64,000 bases of DNA from Aliiroseovarius sp. Z3 (GCF_029105185.1 NZ_JAFMZK010000007.1:62001-126000); one strand, 5' to 3'; numbered from the stretch's first letter, positions 19,063 through 27,462 are shown. The notes: generated by a model not told the origin, from the sequence alone. Numbers and translations: made by a program.

Positions 19063-19854
19063 TCAGTTATTGTGATCTTCGACCAAATCGACACCGACCA
19101 CCGGACGAAGCACATGCGGCTTGGCCGGATCATAGAGCGCTGAATCCTTGAAATCCCGACCGCGATCCAGCGCAGGGCCGACAAGGATCAGCGCGGTGCG
19201 GGTGATCTTCTCGGCGCGAACTTTCTTACGAATGTCGGCGATGGTGCCGCGAATGAACATCTCGTCCGGCCAGCCAACGCGATAGGCGACGACCACGGGA
19301 CAATCCGCGCCATAGTACGGTGTCAGCACACGCTCAATCTCGCGCATGTTGCGGACGGCAAGGTGGATGGCCAGCGTCGCGCCCGTCTTGGCGAAGTTCT
19401 CCAACGTTTCGCCTTCGGGCATCGAGGTCGACTGCATCGACATCCGCGTCAGAACGATGGACTGCGCGATTTCCGGGATGGTCAGTTCCTGACCCAATGC
19501 GGCGGCGGCAGCGGCATAGGCAGGCACGCCGGGGATGACCTGATAGTCGATGCCGTCTGCGTTCAAGCGGCGGATCTGTTCGGCAATCGCGCCATACAGC
19601 GACGGATCGCCCGAATGCACACGCGCCACGTCCTGCCCGCGCGCGTGCGCCGCTTTGATTTCCGCATGGGTGTCATCCAACGTCATCGCCGCAGTGTCCA
19701 TCACCTTCGCCCCTTCGGGCGCACAGGCGACAACCTGTGGCGGGACCAGTGATCCTGCATAAAGGCAGACCGGGCATTCGCCGATCACGCGCTGCGCCTT
19801 CAGGGTCAGAAGCTCGGGATCGCCGGGGCCGGCACCGATGAAATAGACGGTCAT
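19063..19854 (-). CDS. cobM: Precorrin-4 C11-methyltransferase
   Basis: CobM methylates C11 of the corrin ring using SAM. The 263-residue protein begins MTVYFIGAGPGDPELLTLKA, the SAM-binding P-loop of tetrapyrrole methyltransferases, and has RVHSGDPSLYGAIAEQI near 75 and PGVPAYAAAAAALG near 105. It is the last gene of cobalamin operon 1, with a 4-bp overlap with the CbiG-CobJ fusion gene. Confidence 0.93.
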   Translation of the reverse strand: MTVYFIGAGPGDPELLTLKAQRVIGECPVCLYAGSLVPPQVVACAPEGAKVMDTAAMTLDDTHAEIKAAHARGQDVARVHSGDPSLYGAIAEQIRRLNADGIDYQVIPGVPAYAAAAAALGQELTIPEIAQSIVLTRMSMQSTSMPEGETLENFAKTGATLAIHLAVRNMREIERVLTPYYGADCPVVVAYRVGWPDEMFIRGTIADIRKKVRAEKITRTALILVGPALDRGRDFKDSALYDPAKPHVLRPVVGVDLVEDHNN

Positions 19855-21650
19855 GACAGATCTCCATCAATGCGGCGGGCATAGCCGCGCGGGGTAAACA
19901 TACGCGGGCCTTCGCCCAATTGCGCCAGACGCGAGTTCGACGAGCCGACCAGAACCACGGTCAGCATATCGACCTCGTCCACCTGCAACTCGTCCAGACA
20001 GCGATAGCGGATGTTCTCGGTCGGGCGGCCAAGGTTGGACGCCAGCATCACGGGCGTATCCGCCGGGCGATGTTTCAAAAGGATATCCCGCGCCTCGGCC
20101 AGCAGGGTGCGGCGCTTCATCGACACGGGGTTATAGAAGGCGATCACGAAATCGCCCTCGGCAGCGGCATGCAGACGCTTCACGATATCCTCGCGGTGGG
20201 TCAGCAGATCCGACAGCGAAATGGCGCAGAAATCATGACCCAACGGCGCCCCGGCCCGCGCGGCTGCACCCTGCAGCGCGGACACGCCGGGGGTGGAGAC
20301 AACCTCGACCCGACGCGCTGCATCGGTCACCCCTTTCTCGTCTTCCGAGCGGTCCAGAAGTTCATACACCAGAGCACCCATCGCATAGATGCCCGCGTCA
20401 CCCGAACAAACCAGCGCGACGTTCTTGCCTTTGCCTGCCTGTTCCAACGCATAGCGGCAGCGATCTTCCTCGCCCCCCAGCGGGAAGTCGGACCGGGTTT
20501 TGCCAGCGGCCAGCGGGCCGATTAGGTCGATATAAAGACCGTAGCCCACCAGTTCCTCGGCCTCTTGCAGAAGGTGGCTGGCTTCCGGCGTGCGCCACGT
20601 GTGCTGGCCCGGCCCGATCGAGACGATGGACAGCTTGCCACGGCTGCGACCGCGCATCTCGGTGATCGGTTCGGGTGCACGGGCGATGGCGCAGGTGGTG
20701 TTGGCGGTTTTGACCTTCTCGACGACCAGTTCGGCGTCGGGTCCGGCAGCGGCCAAAGCGGCACCTTCCGACACGCCGTGACAGCCGACTTCCTCGAACA
20801 CCACGTCCGAGGGGTTCGCCAATCGCGCGGTTTCGGCTTCCAACTCTTCCGCCGTGAACACACGGAAGGGCACGCCCAGACGGCGGGCCAGATCGTTCAT
20901 CGCACGCTCGTCGGCTTTCAGGTCCAGCGAGGTAACGCAAGCGATGGCCTCGGGGGCAATGTTGGCAGCAGCCAGTTGCGCGGATACGTTCTGCCACAGC
21001 TCTTCGGGGTCCGCATTGCGCGCACAGCCCACGCCCAGCGCGAAGCGTTGCGGGTGATAGGCCAGACGGGTCGGGCCGGTCTCGACCGGCGCTTCCGACA
21101 CAACCAGCTCGACCGAACCGCCCGCGTCTTCGATGTCAAAGATGTTCTCGCCCACGATGGAGACACCAGCACCGGACAGAAGCTCTGCCATGGCTTCCTT
21201 GGCATCCTTCTGGTTCGCCAAGCGGTAGCCCACGGGTGGTTCATCCAACGCCATGCCCATCGACACGTCGCCCGCAGTGGTCACGGCGGCAGTCGCACCG
21301 ATCTCGGCGGCAATCTGGCTGGCCAGACGGTTCGCCCCGCGATGTCCGCCCAAAAGAGGCAGCACGGCAGAGCCATCATCGGCCACGGCCACGACGGGCG
21401 GTTCGGCCAGTTTGTTGGCAAGGATCGGCGCAACCGCGCGGATCAAGATGCCCGCGGCGCAGACACCGACGATCGGCGTGCCTGCCGCGAACAGCATCCG
21501 CACGTGATCCAACGCGTTGGGGAAAAACGCATCGGCCTTTTCCACGCGGCTTTCACGCCCATGCACCTGCGCGCCCAGAAGTTTCGCGACCCGGTGGGCC
21601 AGAGCTTCGCCCGATGCGTTCAGGCAAATTACAACAGGCGTCACAGCCAT
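19851..21650 (-). CDS. cobJ: CbiG-CobJ fusion (cobalamin biosynthesis protein / precorrin-3B C17-methyltransferase)
   Basis: A 599-residue two-part protein. Residues about 1-330 look like a complete CbiG: N domain with CAAGILIRAVAPIL and LLGGHRGANRLA (50-130), a middle linker, and a CobE/CbiG C domain from FALGVGCARNADPEEL (203) with TSLDLKADERAM. Residues 338-595 are CobJ, starting LSIVSIGPGQHTW and including SGDAGIYAMGALVYEL. CobJ methylates C17 with ring contraction. CbiG opens the delta-lactone of cobalt-precorrin-5A in the early-cobalt pathway, so its fusion here is notable. Overlaps: 10 bp with cobI and 4 bp with cobM. Confidence 0.9.
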   Translation of the reverse strand: MAVTPVVICLNASGEALAHRVAKLLGAQVHGRESRVEKADAFFPNALDHVRMLFAAGTPIVGVCAAGILIRAVAPILANKLAEPPVVAVADDGSAVLPLLGGHRGANRLASQIAAEIGATAAVTTAGDVSMGMALDEPPVGYRLANQKDAKEAMAELLSGAGVSIVGENIFDIEDAGGSVELVVSEAPVETGPTRLAYHPQRFALGVGCARNADPEELWQNVSAQLAAANIAPEAIACVTSLDLKADERAMNDLARRLGVPFRVFTAEELEAETARLANPSDVVFEEVGCHGVSEGAALAAAGPDAELVVEKVKTANTTCAIARAPEPITEMRGRSRGKLSIVSIGPGQHTWRTPEASHLLQEAEELVGYGLYIDLIGPLAAGKTRSDFPLGGEEDRCRYALEQAGKGKNVALVCSGDAGIYAMGALVYELLDRSEDEKGVTDAARRVEVVSTPGVSALQGAAARAGAPLGHDFCAISLSDLLTHREDIVKRLHAAAEGDFVIAFYNPVSMKRRTLLAEARDILLKHRPADTPVMLASNLGRPTENIRYRCLDELQVDEVDMLTVVLVGSSNSRLAQLGEGPRMFTPRGYARRIDGDLS

Positions 21651-22342
21651 GGGTCGGTTCCTTTCGCAAGCAGGATCATCGAGAAGTAAGGGGCTTTTTC
21701 AGGGGCGTCCGACAAGGGCAGAACGACCTCTTCCGGCAGGCTGGCGCGTTCGATATAGGTTGCTTTGTCGACCAATCCCAACGCTTCGATCACGCCGCGT
21801 ATCTTGGGCAGGTGACGGCCGACTTTCATGATCGCCACGCTTTCGGCCCCTTCAATGCGGGCGCGCAATTCTTCCTCGGGAAGTGGGCCGGGAAGGATCG
21901 TCAGGCGTTCGTTGCGCGCCACAAGCGGGCTGCGGGCACGGGCAGCACACGCGGTGACCGAGGTCACGCCCGGCACGATTTCCGTCTGGAACCGGTCGGC
22001 AAGCCGGGCAAACAGATACATGAACGAGCCATAAAAAAACGGATCCCCTTCGCACAGAACGACCACATCGTCACCGGCCTCCAACCGCGCGGCGATCTTG
22101 GCCGCGCCCGTATCATACGCCTTTTGCGCAGGGGCACGTTCGACGGTCATGGGGATGTCCATGGCAATCTCGTCCGCATCGTCCGCTATCAGGTGCGACG
22201 CGATGGACCGGGCAAAACTATCGCCGCCCTCAAGTGTCGGAAATGCCACCACCTTCGCGTCCGTTATCAGTCGTGCAGCGCGAAGCGTCATCAGGTCGGG
22301 ATCGCCCGGCCCAAGGCCCACACCGTAAAGTGTTCCGCTCAT
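21641..22342 (-). CDS. cobI: Precorrin-2 C20-methyltransferase
   Basis: CobI adds the C20 methyl group to precorrin-2. From ATG 22342 the protein has 233 residues and starts MSGTLYGVGLGPGDPDLMTL. Other motifs are LCEGDPFFYGSFMYLF near 85 and PGVTSVTACAARA near 120. The open frame continues about 65 codons upstream inside cobL, but the ATG at 22342 makes an ATGA overlap with the cobL stop, which decides the start. Confidence 0.94.
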   Translation of the reverse strand: MSGTLYGVGLGPGDPDLMTLRAARLITDAKVVAFPTLEGGDSFARSIASHLIADDADEIAMDIPMTVERAPAQKAYDTGAAKIAARLEAGDDVVVLCEGDPFFYGSFMYLFARLADRFQTEIVPGVTSVTACAARARSPLVARNERLTILPGPLPEEELRARIEGAESVAIMKVGRHLPKIRGVIEALGLVDKATYIERASLPEEVVLPLSDAPEKAPYFSMILLAKGTDPWL

Positions 22343-23538
22343 CTTTTGATCAGGCTCCACTGGGTGACGGGGCGCATGGGTTTCCAGCCGGAATGCGGAC
22401 CCAAGGGTTCGGCCCGTTCGACGGACAGCTTCACCAATTGGCCACCGTGTTTCTGATGCAACGCGGTCAAGCACATCTCGCTTTCGATGGTGACGGCATT
22501 TGCCACCAGCCGCCCGAGGGGCTTCAGCGCGGCCCACGCCGCATCGAAAACCTGTTCCGACAGACCGCCACCGATGAAGATCGCATCCGGGGCTTCCAGA
22601 CCATCGAGCGCGGCGGGCACTTCGCCATCCACCAGATCAAACTTCGGCACGCCCAGCGCCAATGCATTCGCCGCCGCCATGGCACGGCGGTCGGCGCGCG
22701 GTTCGATCCCAACAGCCCGGGCATATCGCGCGCCGCGCATCCATTCGATCGCGACCGAGCCGCAGCCGGTGCCGATGTCCCACAAAAGTGCGCCGCGCAT
22801 TGGCATGAGCTTGGCCAGCGTGACCGCGCGGACCTCTTGTTTGGTCATGGTCCCGTCGCTTTGAAACAGCTCATCCGCCAGCCCCGGCACGCGCGGCAGA
22901 AGCGCCGCATCGGGGGCGGCGACGCATTCGACGGCCAGCGTGTTGAACTCGGGCACGTCGTGATCCCAACTGTCGGCAACCCCGTCGAACCGCGCTTCGT
23001 TGTCACCGCCCATATGGGCCAGAACCGTCATGCGCGATTTGCCGAAGCCGCGTTCGGTCAGGAAACGGGCAATCTGACCGGGTGTTTCTGCACCGGTGGT
23101 CAGAACCAGCAACCGAAGGTCGGGCTGGATAAACGCGATCATCTGTTCCACCGGGCGGCCATGCACCGTCAAGGTTTCCAGATCCGCCATCGACCAGCCC
23201 ATGCGCGCAGCGGCCAGTTGGAATGCACCGACCTGCGGGTGATAGACGATCTGGGCCGGGTCGATATGGCGCCCGATCTTGGCCCCAACCGAATACCAAA
23301 GGGGATCGCCCGTCGCCAATACGACGACGCGTTTGCCTTTGCGCCGGGTCAGTTCGTCGATCAGGCTGTCAAAAGGTGAAGGCCAGGCCAAACGTTCGGC
23401 ATCGCCCTCAATGAGATCGTGGTGGCGCGCGCCGCCAACAATCACCTCGGCGGCGTCAATGACGGCGCGGGTGGCTGGGGTCAGACCCTCGATCCCATCT
23501 TCGCCGATCCCGACAATGTGCAGCCACGGGGTGGTCAT
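22339..23538 (-). CDS. cobL: Precorrin-6Y C5,15-methyltransferase (decarboxylating)
   Basis: CobL methylates C5 and C15 and decarboxylates the C12 acetate. The 399-residue protein joins a CbiE-like domain (1 to about 205, starting WLHIVGIGEDGIEGL, with VVLATGDPLWYSVG) to a CbiT-like Rossmann methyltransferase (about 225-399, with LLWDIGTGCGSVAIEWMR). The fused form is usual in the aerobic pathway. The start overlaps the cobH stop by 4 bp and the stop overlaps cobI by 4 bp. Confidence 0.94.
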   Translation of the reverse strand: MTTPWLHIVGIGEDGIEGLTPATRAVIDAAEVIVGGARHHDLIEGDAERLAWPSPFDSLIDELTRRKGKRVVVLATGDPLWYSVGAKIGRHIDPAQIVYHPQVGAFQLAAARMGWSMADLETLTVHGRPVEQMIAFIQPDLRLLVLTTGAETPGQIARFLTERGFGKSRMTVLAHMGGDNEARFDGVADSWDHDVPEFNTLAVECVAAPDAALLPRVPGLADELFQSDGTMTKQEVRAVTLAKLMPMRGALLWDIGTGCGSVAIEWMRGARYARAVGIEPRADRRAMAAANALALGVPKFDLVDGEVPAALDGLEAPDAIFIGGGLSEQVFDAAWAALKPLGRLVANAVTIESEMCLTALHQKHGGQLVKLSVERAEPLGPHSGWKPMRPVTQWSLIKR

Positions 23539-24227
23539 GCTTTTTCCTCCGGTAGTCCAGCGGCCAGCGCGTTTACCGCAGCCGATGCGATGGCCGATCC
23601 GCCACGCCGTCCGCGCAGGGCAACAAATTCGCAGCCGCGCGGGTTGTTCGCGAGTTCCGCCTTGCTTTCCGCCGCGCCCACAAAACCCACCGGGAAGCCA
23701 AGGATCACCGCGGGTTTCGGCGCACCCGCGTCGATCAGTTCCAGAAGGTGGAACAGCGCGGTCGGGGCGTTTCCCACCGCGACGACTGCGCCTTCAAGTC
23801 GGTCCAGCCAAAGTTCGACCGCAGCGGCCGAGCGTGTGTTGCCTATCTTCTTGGCCAAATCCGGCACCGAAGGATCGTTTAGCGTGACGATCACGTCATT
23901 TTGCGCGGGAAGATAGCGACGGATGATGCCCGCCCCGACCATCTCGCAATCGCAAAACACCGGCGCACCGGCCTTCAGCGCGGCGTGACCGGCTTCATAA
24001 GCATTCGCCGAAAAGGCCAGACGATCTGCAACTTCGACCATACCGCAGGCATGGATCACACGCGTCGCAAGCGCCGCCATGCCGCCGGGAAAGCGGTCCA
24101 GCCGCGCCTCTTTGCGCAGGGTCGCGAAGGATTGCGCATAGATCGCGGACGGATCACGCTCGTACCTGAGCGCGGGGCGTGTCGGTGCAGCCCCGTTGGG
24201 GCCTGAGGCGCGGCCATCCGTGGTCAT
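23535..24227 (-). CDS. cobH: Precorrin-8X methylmutase
   Basis: CobH moves the C11 methyl to C12, giving hydrogenobyrinic acid. The 230-residue protein has VIHACGMVEVADRLAFS near 53, containing the conserved catalytic-site histidine (His54), GAPVFCDCEMVG near 86 and PAVILGFPVGFVGAAESK near 172. Its ATG overlaps the cbiX stop by 4 bp. Length is somewhat above the usual 210 because of an N-terminal extension of about 20 residues. Confidence 0.94.
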   Translation of the reverse strand: MTTDGRASGPNGAAPTRPALRYERDPSAIYAQSFATLRKEARLDRFPGGMAALATRVIHACGMVEVADRLAFSANAYEAGHAALKAGAPVFCDCEMVGAGIIRRYLPAQNDVIVTLNDPSVPDLAKKIGNTRSAAAVELWLDRLEGAVVAVGNAPTALFHLLELIDAGAPKPAVILGFPVGFVGAAESKAELANNPRGCEFVALRGRRGGSAIASAAVNALAAGLPEEKA

Positions 24228-25477
24228 TTCGTGCGTGCCGATTCCGGGCCATGCGGGTGTTTCGCATGGGGGTATTCTGCGTGCACGTGGTCATGATCAT
24301 GGTGGTGGTGATCATGGTCGTGATGATGGTGGTGCCCGTGATCATGATCGTGGCCATGCGCATGATCGTGGTGATGATCATGATGATGGTGGTGGTGATG
24401 TCCCATATAGAGGCGGCATTCCCCGGTGCAGAACGTATCGCACAGGGTGCAGTCGGCCACGTTAGACCCCGGCGCAGACGCGCCCTGCCCTTCGACATGG
24501 TGGTGGTGGCTTTCCTGAATGGCACCCACTTCGGCCTCAAACCCCAGCACCTCGACCCGGTATTTGCACATCACGCAGGTGGGCGGCGGCACATCGGCAT
24601 AGGCCGGGTGCTTGGCACGTTCCTCAACGGGAATGGTGCGATCTTCATCACTGTCCAGCGCCAGAACCTGTGTGCGATAGCCACAGGTGCCGCAATTGGG
24701 TGGGGGAACGGTGCCAAGCTGTTCGGTGATCCGCTCGGCAAAGGTTTCCAGAACCTTGGGGTGGTCGTTCAGATATCCGGCCTTCACGAACTCGATCTCG
24801 GGATGGGCGGCGGCGACCTTGTCGGTGAAGCCATAGATCCGGTCGATCAGAATCCCCGAGAACAGGAAATAGGGGAACACAACGACGCGTTTATACCCCA
24901 GCTTGACCACATGGTTCAGACAGGGTTCGACCAACGGGAAGGTTACACCAGAATAGCCGATCTCAAGCCAGCCAAACCCCATGCCTTCCTGCAACAGACG
25001 CCCGACCTTGGCGACGTTGCCGTTCGCATCGGGGTCCGAGGCACCGCGGCCAATCACAACAAGGCAGGTGTCTTCCAGCGGCACCTCGCCATGGTCGGCA
25101 TTGGCCTGATCGACCGCCTGACGCACCCGGTCGCCCGCAGCCGCGATCATCTTGGGGTCAACGCCCAACTCGCGGCCATAGCTGACCTCGATCCCATGCT
25201 TTTTGGCATAGGTGTTCAGGACAGTCGGAATATCGTTCTTGGTGTGCATTGCGGCAAACAGCATCCCCGGCACCGCCAAAATGCGCTCGCATCCCGCGTC
25301 ACGCAGACGATCCAAACCGTCGCGGATCACCGGGTTGGCAAACTCCAGATACCCATAGTCGGTCATCCAGTCTTTCGGCAGCAGCGCGGGCAGTTTTTCG
25401 GCCAGCACTGCAAACTGATCTACTGCGTCCTGACTGCGCGAGCCATGCCCGCAGATCATCACACCAATCTTCGACAT
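24224..25477 (-). CDS. cbiX: CbiX-type sirohydrochlorin cobaltochelatase with Cys-rich and His-rich tail
   Basis: Two CbiX halves fill residues 1-255: ICGHGSRSQDA with His11, FAAMHTKNDIP with His78, and a degenerate second half with VVIGRGASDPDANGN. CbiX inserts cobalt into sirohydrochlorin. A C-terminal extension then has two similar motifs, CGTCGYRTQVL (262-272) and CVMCKYRVEVL (301-311), a cysteine cluster CTLCDTFCTGEC (343-354) and a tail with 31 histidines in residues 360-409. Long CbiX proteins with a His tail and an iron-sulfur motif are known, so this is probably metal binding. Presence beside a CobN pathway is odd. The stop overlaps cobH by 4 bp. Confidence 0.85.
   Translation of the reverse strand: MSKIGVMICGHGSRSQDAVDQFAVLAEKLPALLPKDWMTDYGYLEFANPVIRDGLDRLRDAGCERILAVPGMLFAAMHTKNDIPTVLNTYAKKHGIEVSYGRELGVDPKMIAAAGDRVRQAVDQANADHGEVPLEDTCLVVIGRGASDPDANGNVAKVGRLLQEGMGFGWLEIGYSGVTFPLVEPCLNHVVKLGYKRVVVFPYFLFSGILIDRIYGFTDKVAAAHPEIEFVKAGYLNDHPKVLETFAERITEQLGTVPPPNCGTCGYRTQVLALDSDEDRTIPVEERAKHPAYADVPPPTCVMCKYRVEVLGFEAEVGAIQESHHHHVEGQGASAPGSNVADCTLCDTFCTGECRLYMGHHHHHHHDHHHDHAHGHDHDHGHHHHHDHDHHHHDHDHVHAEYPHAKHPHGPESARTK
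24290..24403. repeat. Low-complexity CAT/GAT codon tract (His/Asp tail of CbiX)
   Basis: On the plus strand this reads as many ATG/GTG-like triplets; on the coding minus strand it is CAC/CAT and GAC/GAT codons for the His-rich tail. The repeats are imperfect and of irregular length, so this is a coding low-complexity tract, not a CRISPR array. Such tracts vary in length by slippage. Confidence 0.8.
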
Positions 25478-25480
25478 GGG

Positions 25481-25708
25481 CTATGCCTCCTGCGGTTCTT
25501 CAGTGTCAGCGTCTTCGCTGTCGTCCTCGCGTTTTGCCCGGGTCTCTTTTGAGCCCCTTAGCGCGGCCCAAAGACCGATGGCGGCGGCAAGTCCGATCAG
25601 GATCATACCGCCAACATGACCATGCCCCGCGATCTCTCCGATATGACCGGGATGGGCGATGGCGGGGCCAGCCAGCAGGCCAAGGGCAAGAAGTATCAGT
25701 CGGGTCAT
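25481..25708 (-). CDS. Small membrane protein with His-rich N-terminus
   Basis: A 75-residue protein with a signal peptide-like start (MTRLILLALGLLAGPAIA), then HPGHIGEIAGHGHVGG, one membrane helix (about 33-50) and a charged, acidic C-terminus. The HPGH motif resembles the metal-binding start of HupE-type carriers, and it may belong to the DUF6732 group, though I am not sure. It is the first gene of cobalamin operon 1, 3 bp before cbiX, so a role in cobalt handling at the membrane is a reasonable guess. Confidence 0.65.
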   Translation of the reverse strand: MTRLILLALGLLAGPAIAHPGHIGEIAGHGHVGGMILIGLAAAIGLWAALRGSKETRAKREDDSEDADTEEPQEA

Positions 25709-25744
25709 AAAGACATCCTTTCACGCGTAATCTGGGCGCAAAGA

Positions 25745-25807
25745 GGCTGTCCCTTGTCATCGACGATGCTGCGTCTGATCCCCGTTACGGGTCGATCATC
25801 GACAGCC
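25745..25807 (-). other. Predicted stem-loop in the leader of cobalamin operon 1
   Basis: GGCTGTC (25745-25751 on plus) pairs with GACAGCC (25801-25807), enclosing two smaller self-complementary elements: CCCGTAACGGG and GTCGATGATCGAC (minus strand). It lies about 37 bp before the first gene, inside the predicted transcript. It has no B12 box and does not match the cobalamin riboswitch seen at 55300-55472. The rest of 25709-25940 shows nothing else I can name. Confidence 0.4.
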
Positions 25808-25841
25808 AACCTCTCTGGCCCAATGGGCTTCGTCGTTGATC

Positions 25842-25870
25842 CGTATATGCACAGGAAAGGGCGTTCGCAA
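25842..25870 (-). promoter_or_regulatory. Candidate promoter of cobalamin operon 1
   Basis: On the minus strand TTGCGA (25865-25870) and TATACG (25842-25847) are 17 bp apart. Transcription would start near 25835, giving a leader of about 127 bases before the start codon at 25708. Assignment is by consensus only. Confidence 0.4.
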
Positions 25871-25940
25871 CGGGAAAGGCGGCACGATGGCGGTCGGGGG
25901 CGACCAATGGCCGCCTGATCGCCGGATTTGGTCTTTGGTG

Positions 25941-26780
25941 TCAGCCGCCTGTGCAGCCGCGAATATCAACGCCGCGCCCCGACGACAGAACAGTCAACCG
26001 CAAATCGGAGCGATTCAACAGGAAGGGCTTGCCGGAGCTGGGCACGAGATCCGCTACGGTGGTTAGCGCCCCACCCTGACGCTTGGCCTGACGCGTTGAC
26101 ACCCAAACCGAGGGATCGGCGGTTTCGACCACGACCACCTCGTTCGGTCCAAGTCGGGGCATGTCGATGCCCACGGTAACGCGCAACCCGTCCTTCGTGG
26201 GTTCGACCTTGCACTCGGCACGGCGCAATCCAGCCTCCTGCGCCGTGTCCGGTCGCTGGCGCAACGCCTGCTTGATCGGTGCCTTCGTCCCACTGCCCTG
26301 CGCGGGCAAGTTGATCGAAATCGTCGCGTCCATCGGCATACATACATCCAGACAAACGCCCAGATTGACCTTGCCGGTCAGCGCAATGGGTTTCCCGACG
26401 GTCTTGGGAACAAGAGTCATTGGCAACACGAGCTCATGTACATAGCCAATGGTCTGCATGCCGCCAGAGCGAAACACTTCCGGCACCGGCCAGTGAAATT
26501 GCACGGCAGCCAGATTACCCGACCCCTGCCAATTCAGGCTTGGAGGAATCCCAGCCTCGCCGGGTGCGCGCCAGTAGGTTTTCCAACCCTCTGCCAACCG
26601 AATGCGCAACGCGGCAATATGGTGCCCCTGCGCATCCCGCCAACCGGGCAGGACGTCGATCTTGACCACGTCTTCAGGCGCAGGCGGCATCCCACTGCCT
26701 GAGATTGCGGGCGAGACCATGGCGGCAAACGCCATAACGGCGGCAGAAAGAACGGATTTCATATTCATGCACCGATACAT
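25941..26780 (-). CDS. DsbD N-terminal-domain-like periplasmic protein
   Basis: A 279-residue protein with a signal peptide (about residues 7-28, start MKSVLSAAVMAFAAM after alternative Mets at 26768 and 26762). The body matches the DsbD alpha/thiol-disulfide interchange domain, seen from WKTYWRAPGEAGIPP near 67 and the cysteine pair GVCLDVCMPM near 141-145. There is no membrane part, so it cannot itself carry electrons across the membrane. It may be a periplasmic partner for a CcdA- or ScsB-like protein elsewhere. Monocistronic, divergent from yqgE. Confidence 0.75.
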   Translation of the reverse strand: MYRCMNMKSVLSAAVMAFAAMVSPAISGSGMPPAPEDVVKIDVLPGWRDAQGHHIAALRIRLAEGWKTYWRAPGEAGIPPSLNWQGSGNLAAVQFHWPVPEVFRSGGMQTIGYVHELVLPMTLVPKTVGKPIALTGKVNLGVCLDVCMPMDATISINLPAQGSGTKAPIKQALRQRPDTAQEAGLRRAECKVEPTKDGLRVTVGIDMPRLGPNEVVVVETADPSVWVSTRQAKRQGGALTTVADLVPSSGKPFLLNRSDLRLTVLSSGRGVDIRGCTGG

Positions 26781-26883
26781 AGGCGCGGAACCTTCAATGT
26801 GAAATCACATTTAGGGGAGAGAACGTTACCATTTCCCCGCTTTGTGCCTTGCCTTTCCCGGTCCACAGCGGTTTGCTGATGGT

Positions 26884-27462
26884 ATGAGCGCAGACGACAA
26901 CACCTTGATGGACCTGAGTGGCAAGCTGCTGATCGCGATGCCGGGCATGGGCGATCCGCGGTTCGAACACTCGGTCGTTTTCATGTGCGCCCATTCGCCC
27001 GAGGGCGCGATGGGACTGATCGTTAACAAACCCGCGCCTGATGTTTCGCTTGGGGATATTCTTGCGCAACTGGACATCGACGCCAGCGCCACGACCAAGG
27101 CCGAACATGTTTTCTTTGGTGGTCCTGTCGAAGGTGGACGGGGGTTTGTGTTGCATTCGGCGGAATATGACAACGACGCCTCGACCCTAAAGGTTGATGA
27201 CGCATTCTCGATGACCGCGACTCGCGATATTCTTGAAGCGATGGCCAATGGGGCGGGCCCGGAAAACTCGCTGCCCGCACTTGGATACGCGGGCTGGTCG
27301 CCGGGGCAGTTGGAGGCCGAGATACAGCAAAACGCGTGGCTGACCTGCGACGCGGAAAAGGCCATCGTGTTCTCGGATGACTGCGACGGAAAATGGAAAG
27401 CTGCCTTGGCGAAGCTGGGCATTGACCCCCTGCTTCTGTCCACCGAGGGCGGTCACGCTTAA
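26884..27462 (+). CDS. YqgE/AlgH family protein
   Basis: The 192-residue protein is the UPF0301 (YqgE/AlgH) family: LSGKLLIAMPGMGDPRFEHS near the start, GAMGLIVNKP near 42 and VFFGGPVEGGRGFVLH near 78. Its biochemical function is not established. ATG 26884 is chosen since the family begins close to this point; the open frame extends 14 codons earlier without a ribosome site. The stop overlaps the end of the convergent sua5 gene by 4 bp. Confidence 0.9.
   Translation: MSADDNTLMDLSGKLLIAMPGMGDPRFEHSVVFMCAHSPEGAMGLIVNKPAPDVSLGDILAQLDIDASATTKAEHVFFGGPVEGGRGFVLHSAEYDNDASTLKVDDAFSMTATRDILEAMANGAGPENSLPALGYAGWSPGQLEAEIQQNAWLTCDAEKAIVFSDDCDGKWKAALAKLGIDPLLLSTEGGHA

Noticed and set aside
17925-19151. 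408-residue plus-strand frame opposite the photolyase gene
   Set aside because: Photolyase motifs are on the minus strand; this frame has no domains or ribosome site.
24290-24403. CRISPR-like repeated triplets
   Set aside because: The repeats are irregular codons for His and Asp inside cbiX without spacers.
24179-25552. 457-residue plus-strand frame with Met/Val-rich start, opposite cbiX
   Set aside because: It is the complement of the His codon tract and cbiX; the cbiX frame has real motifs and operon overlaps.
25709-25940. Second cobalamin riboswitch before cobalamin operon 1
   Set aside because: No GCCACTG box or other conserved blocks found on the minus strand, unlike at 55300-55472.
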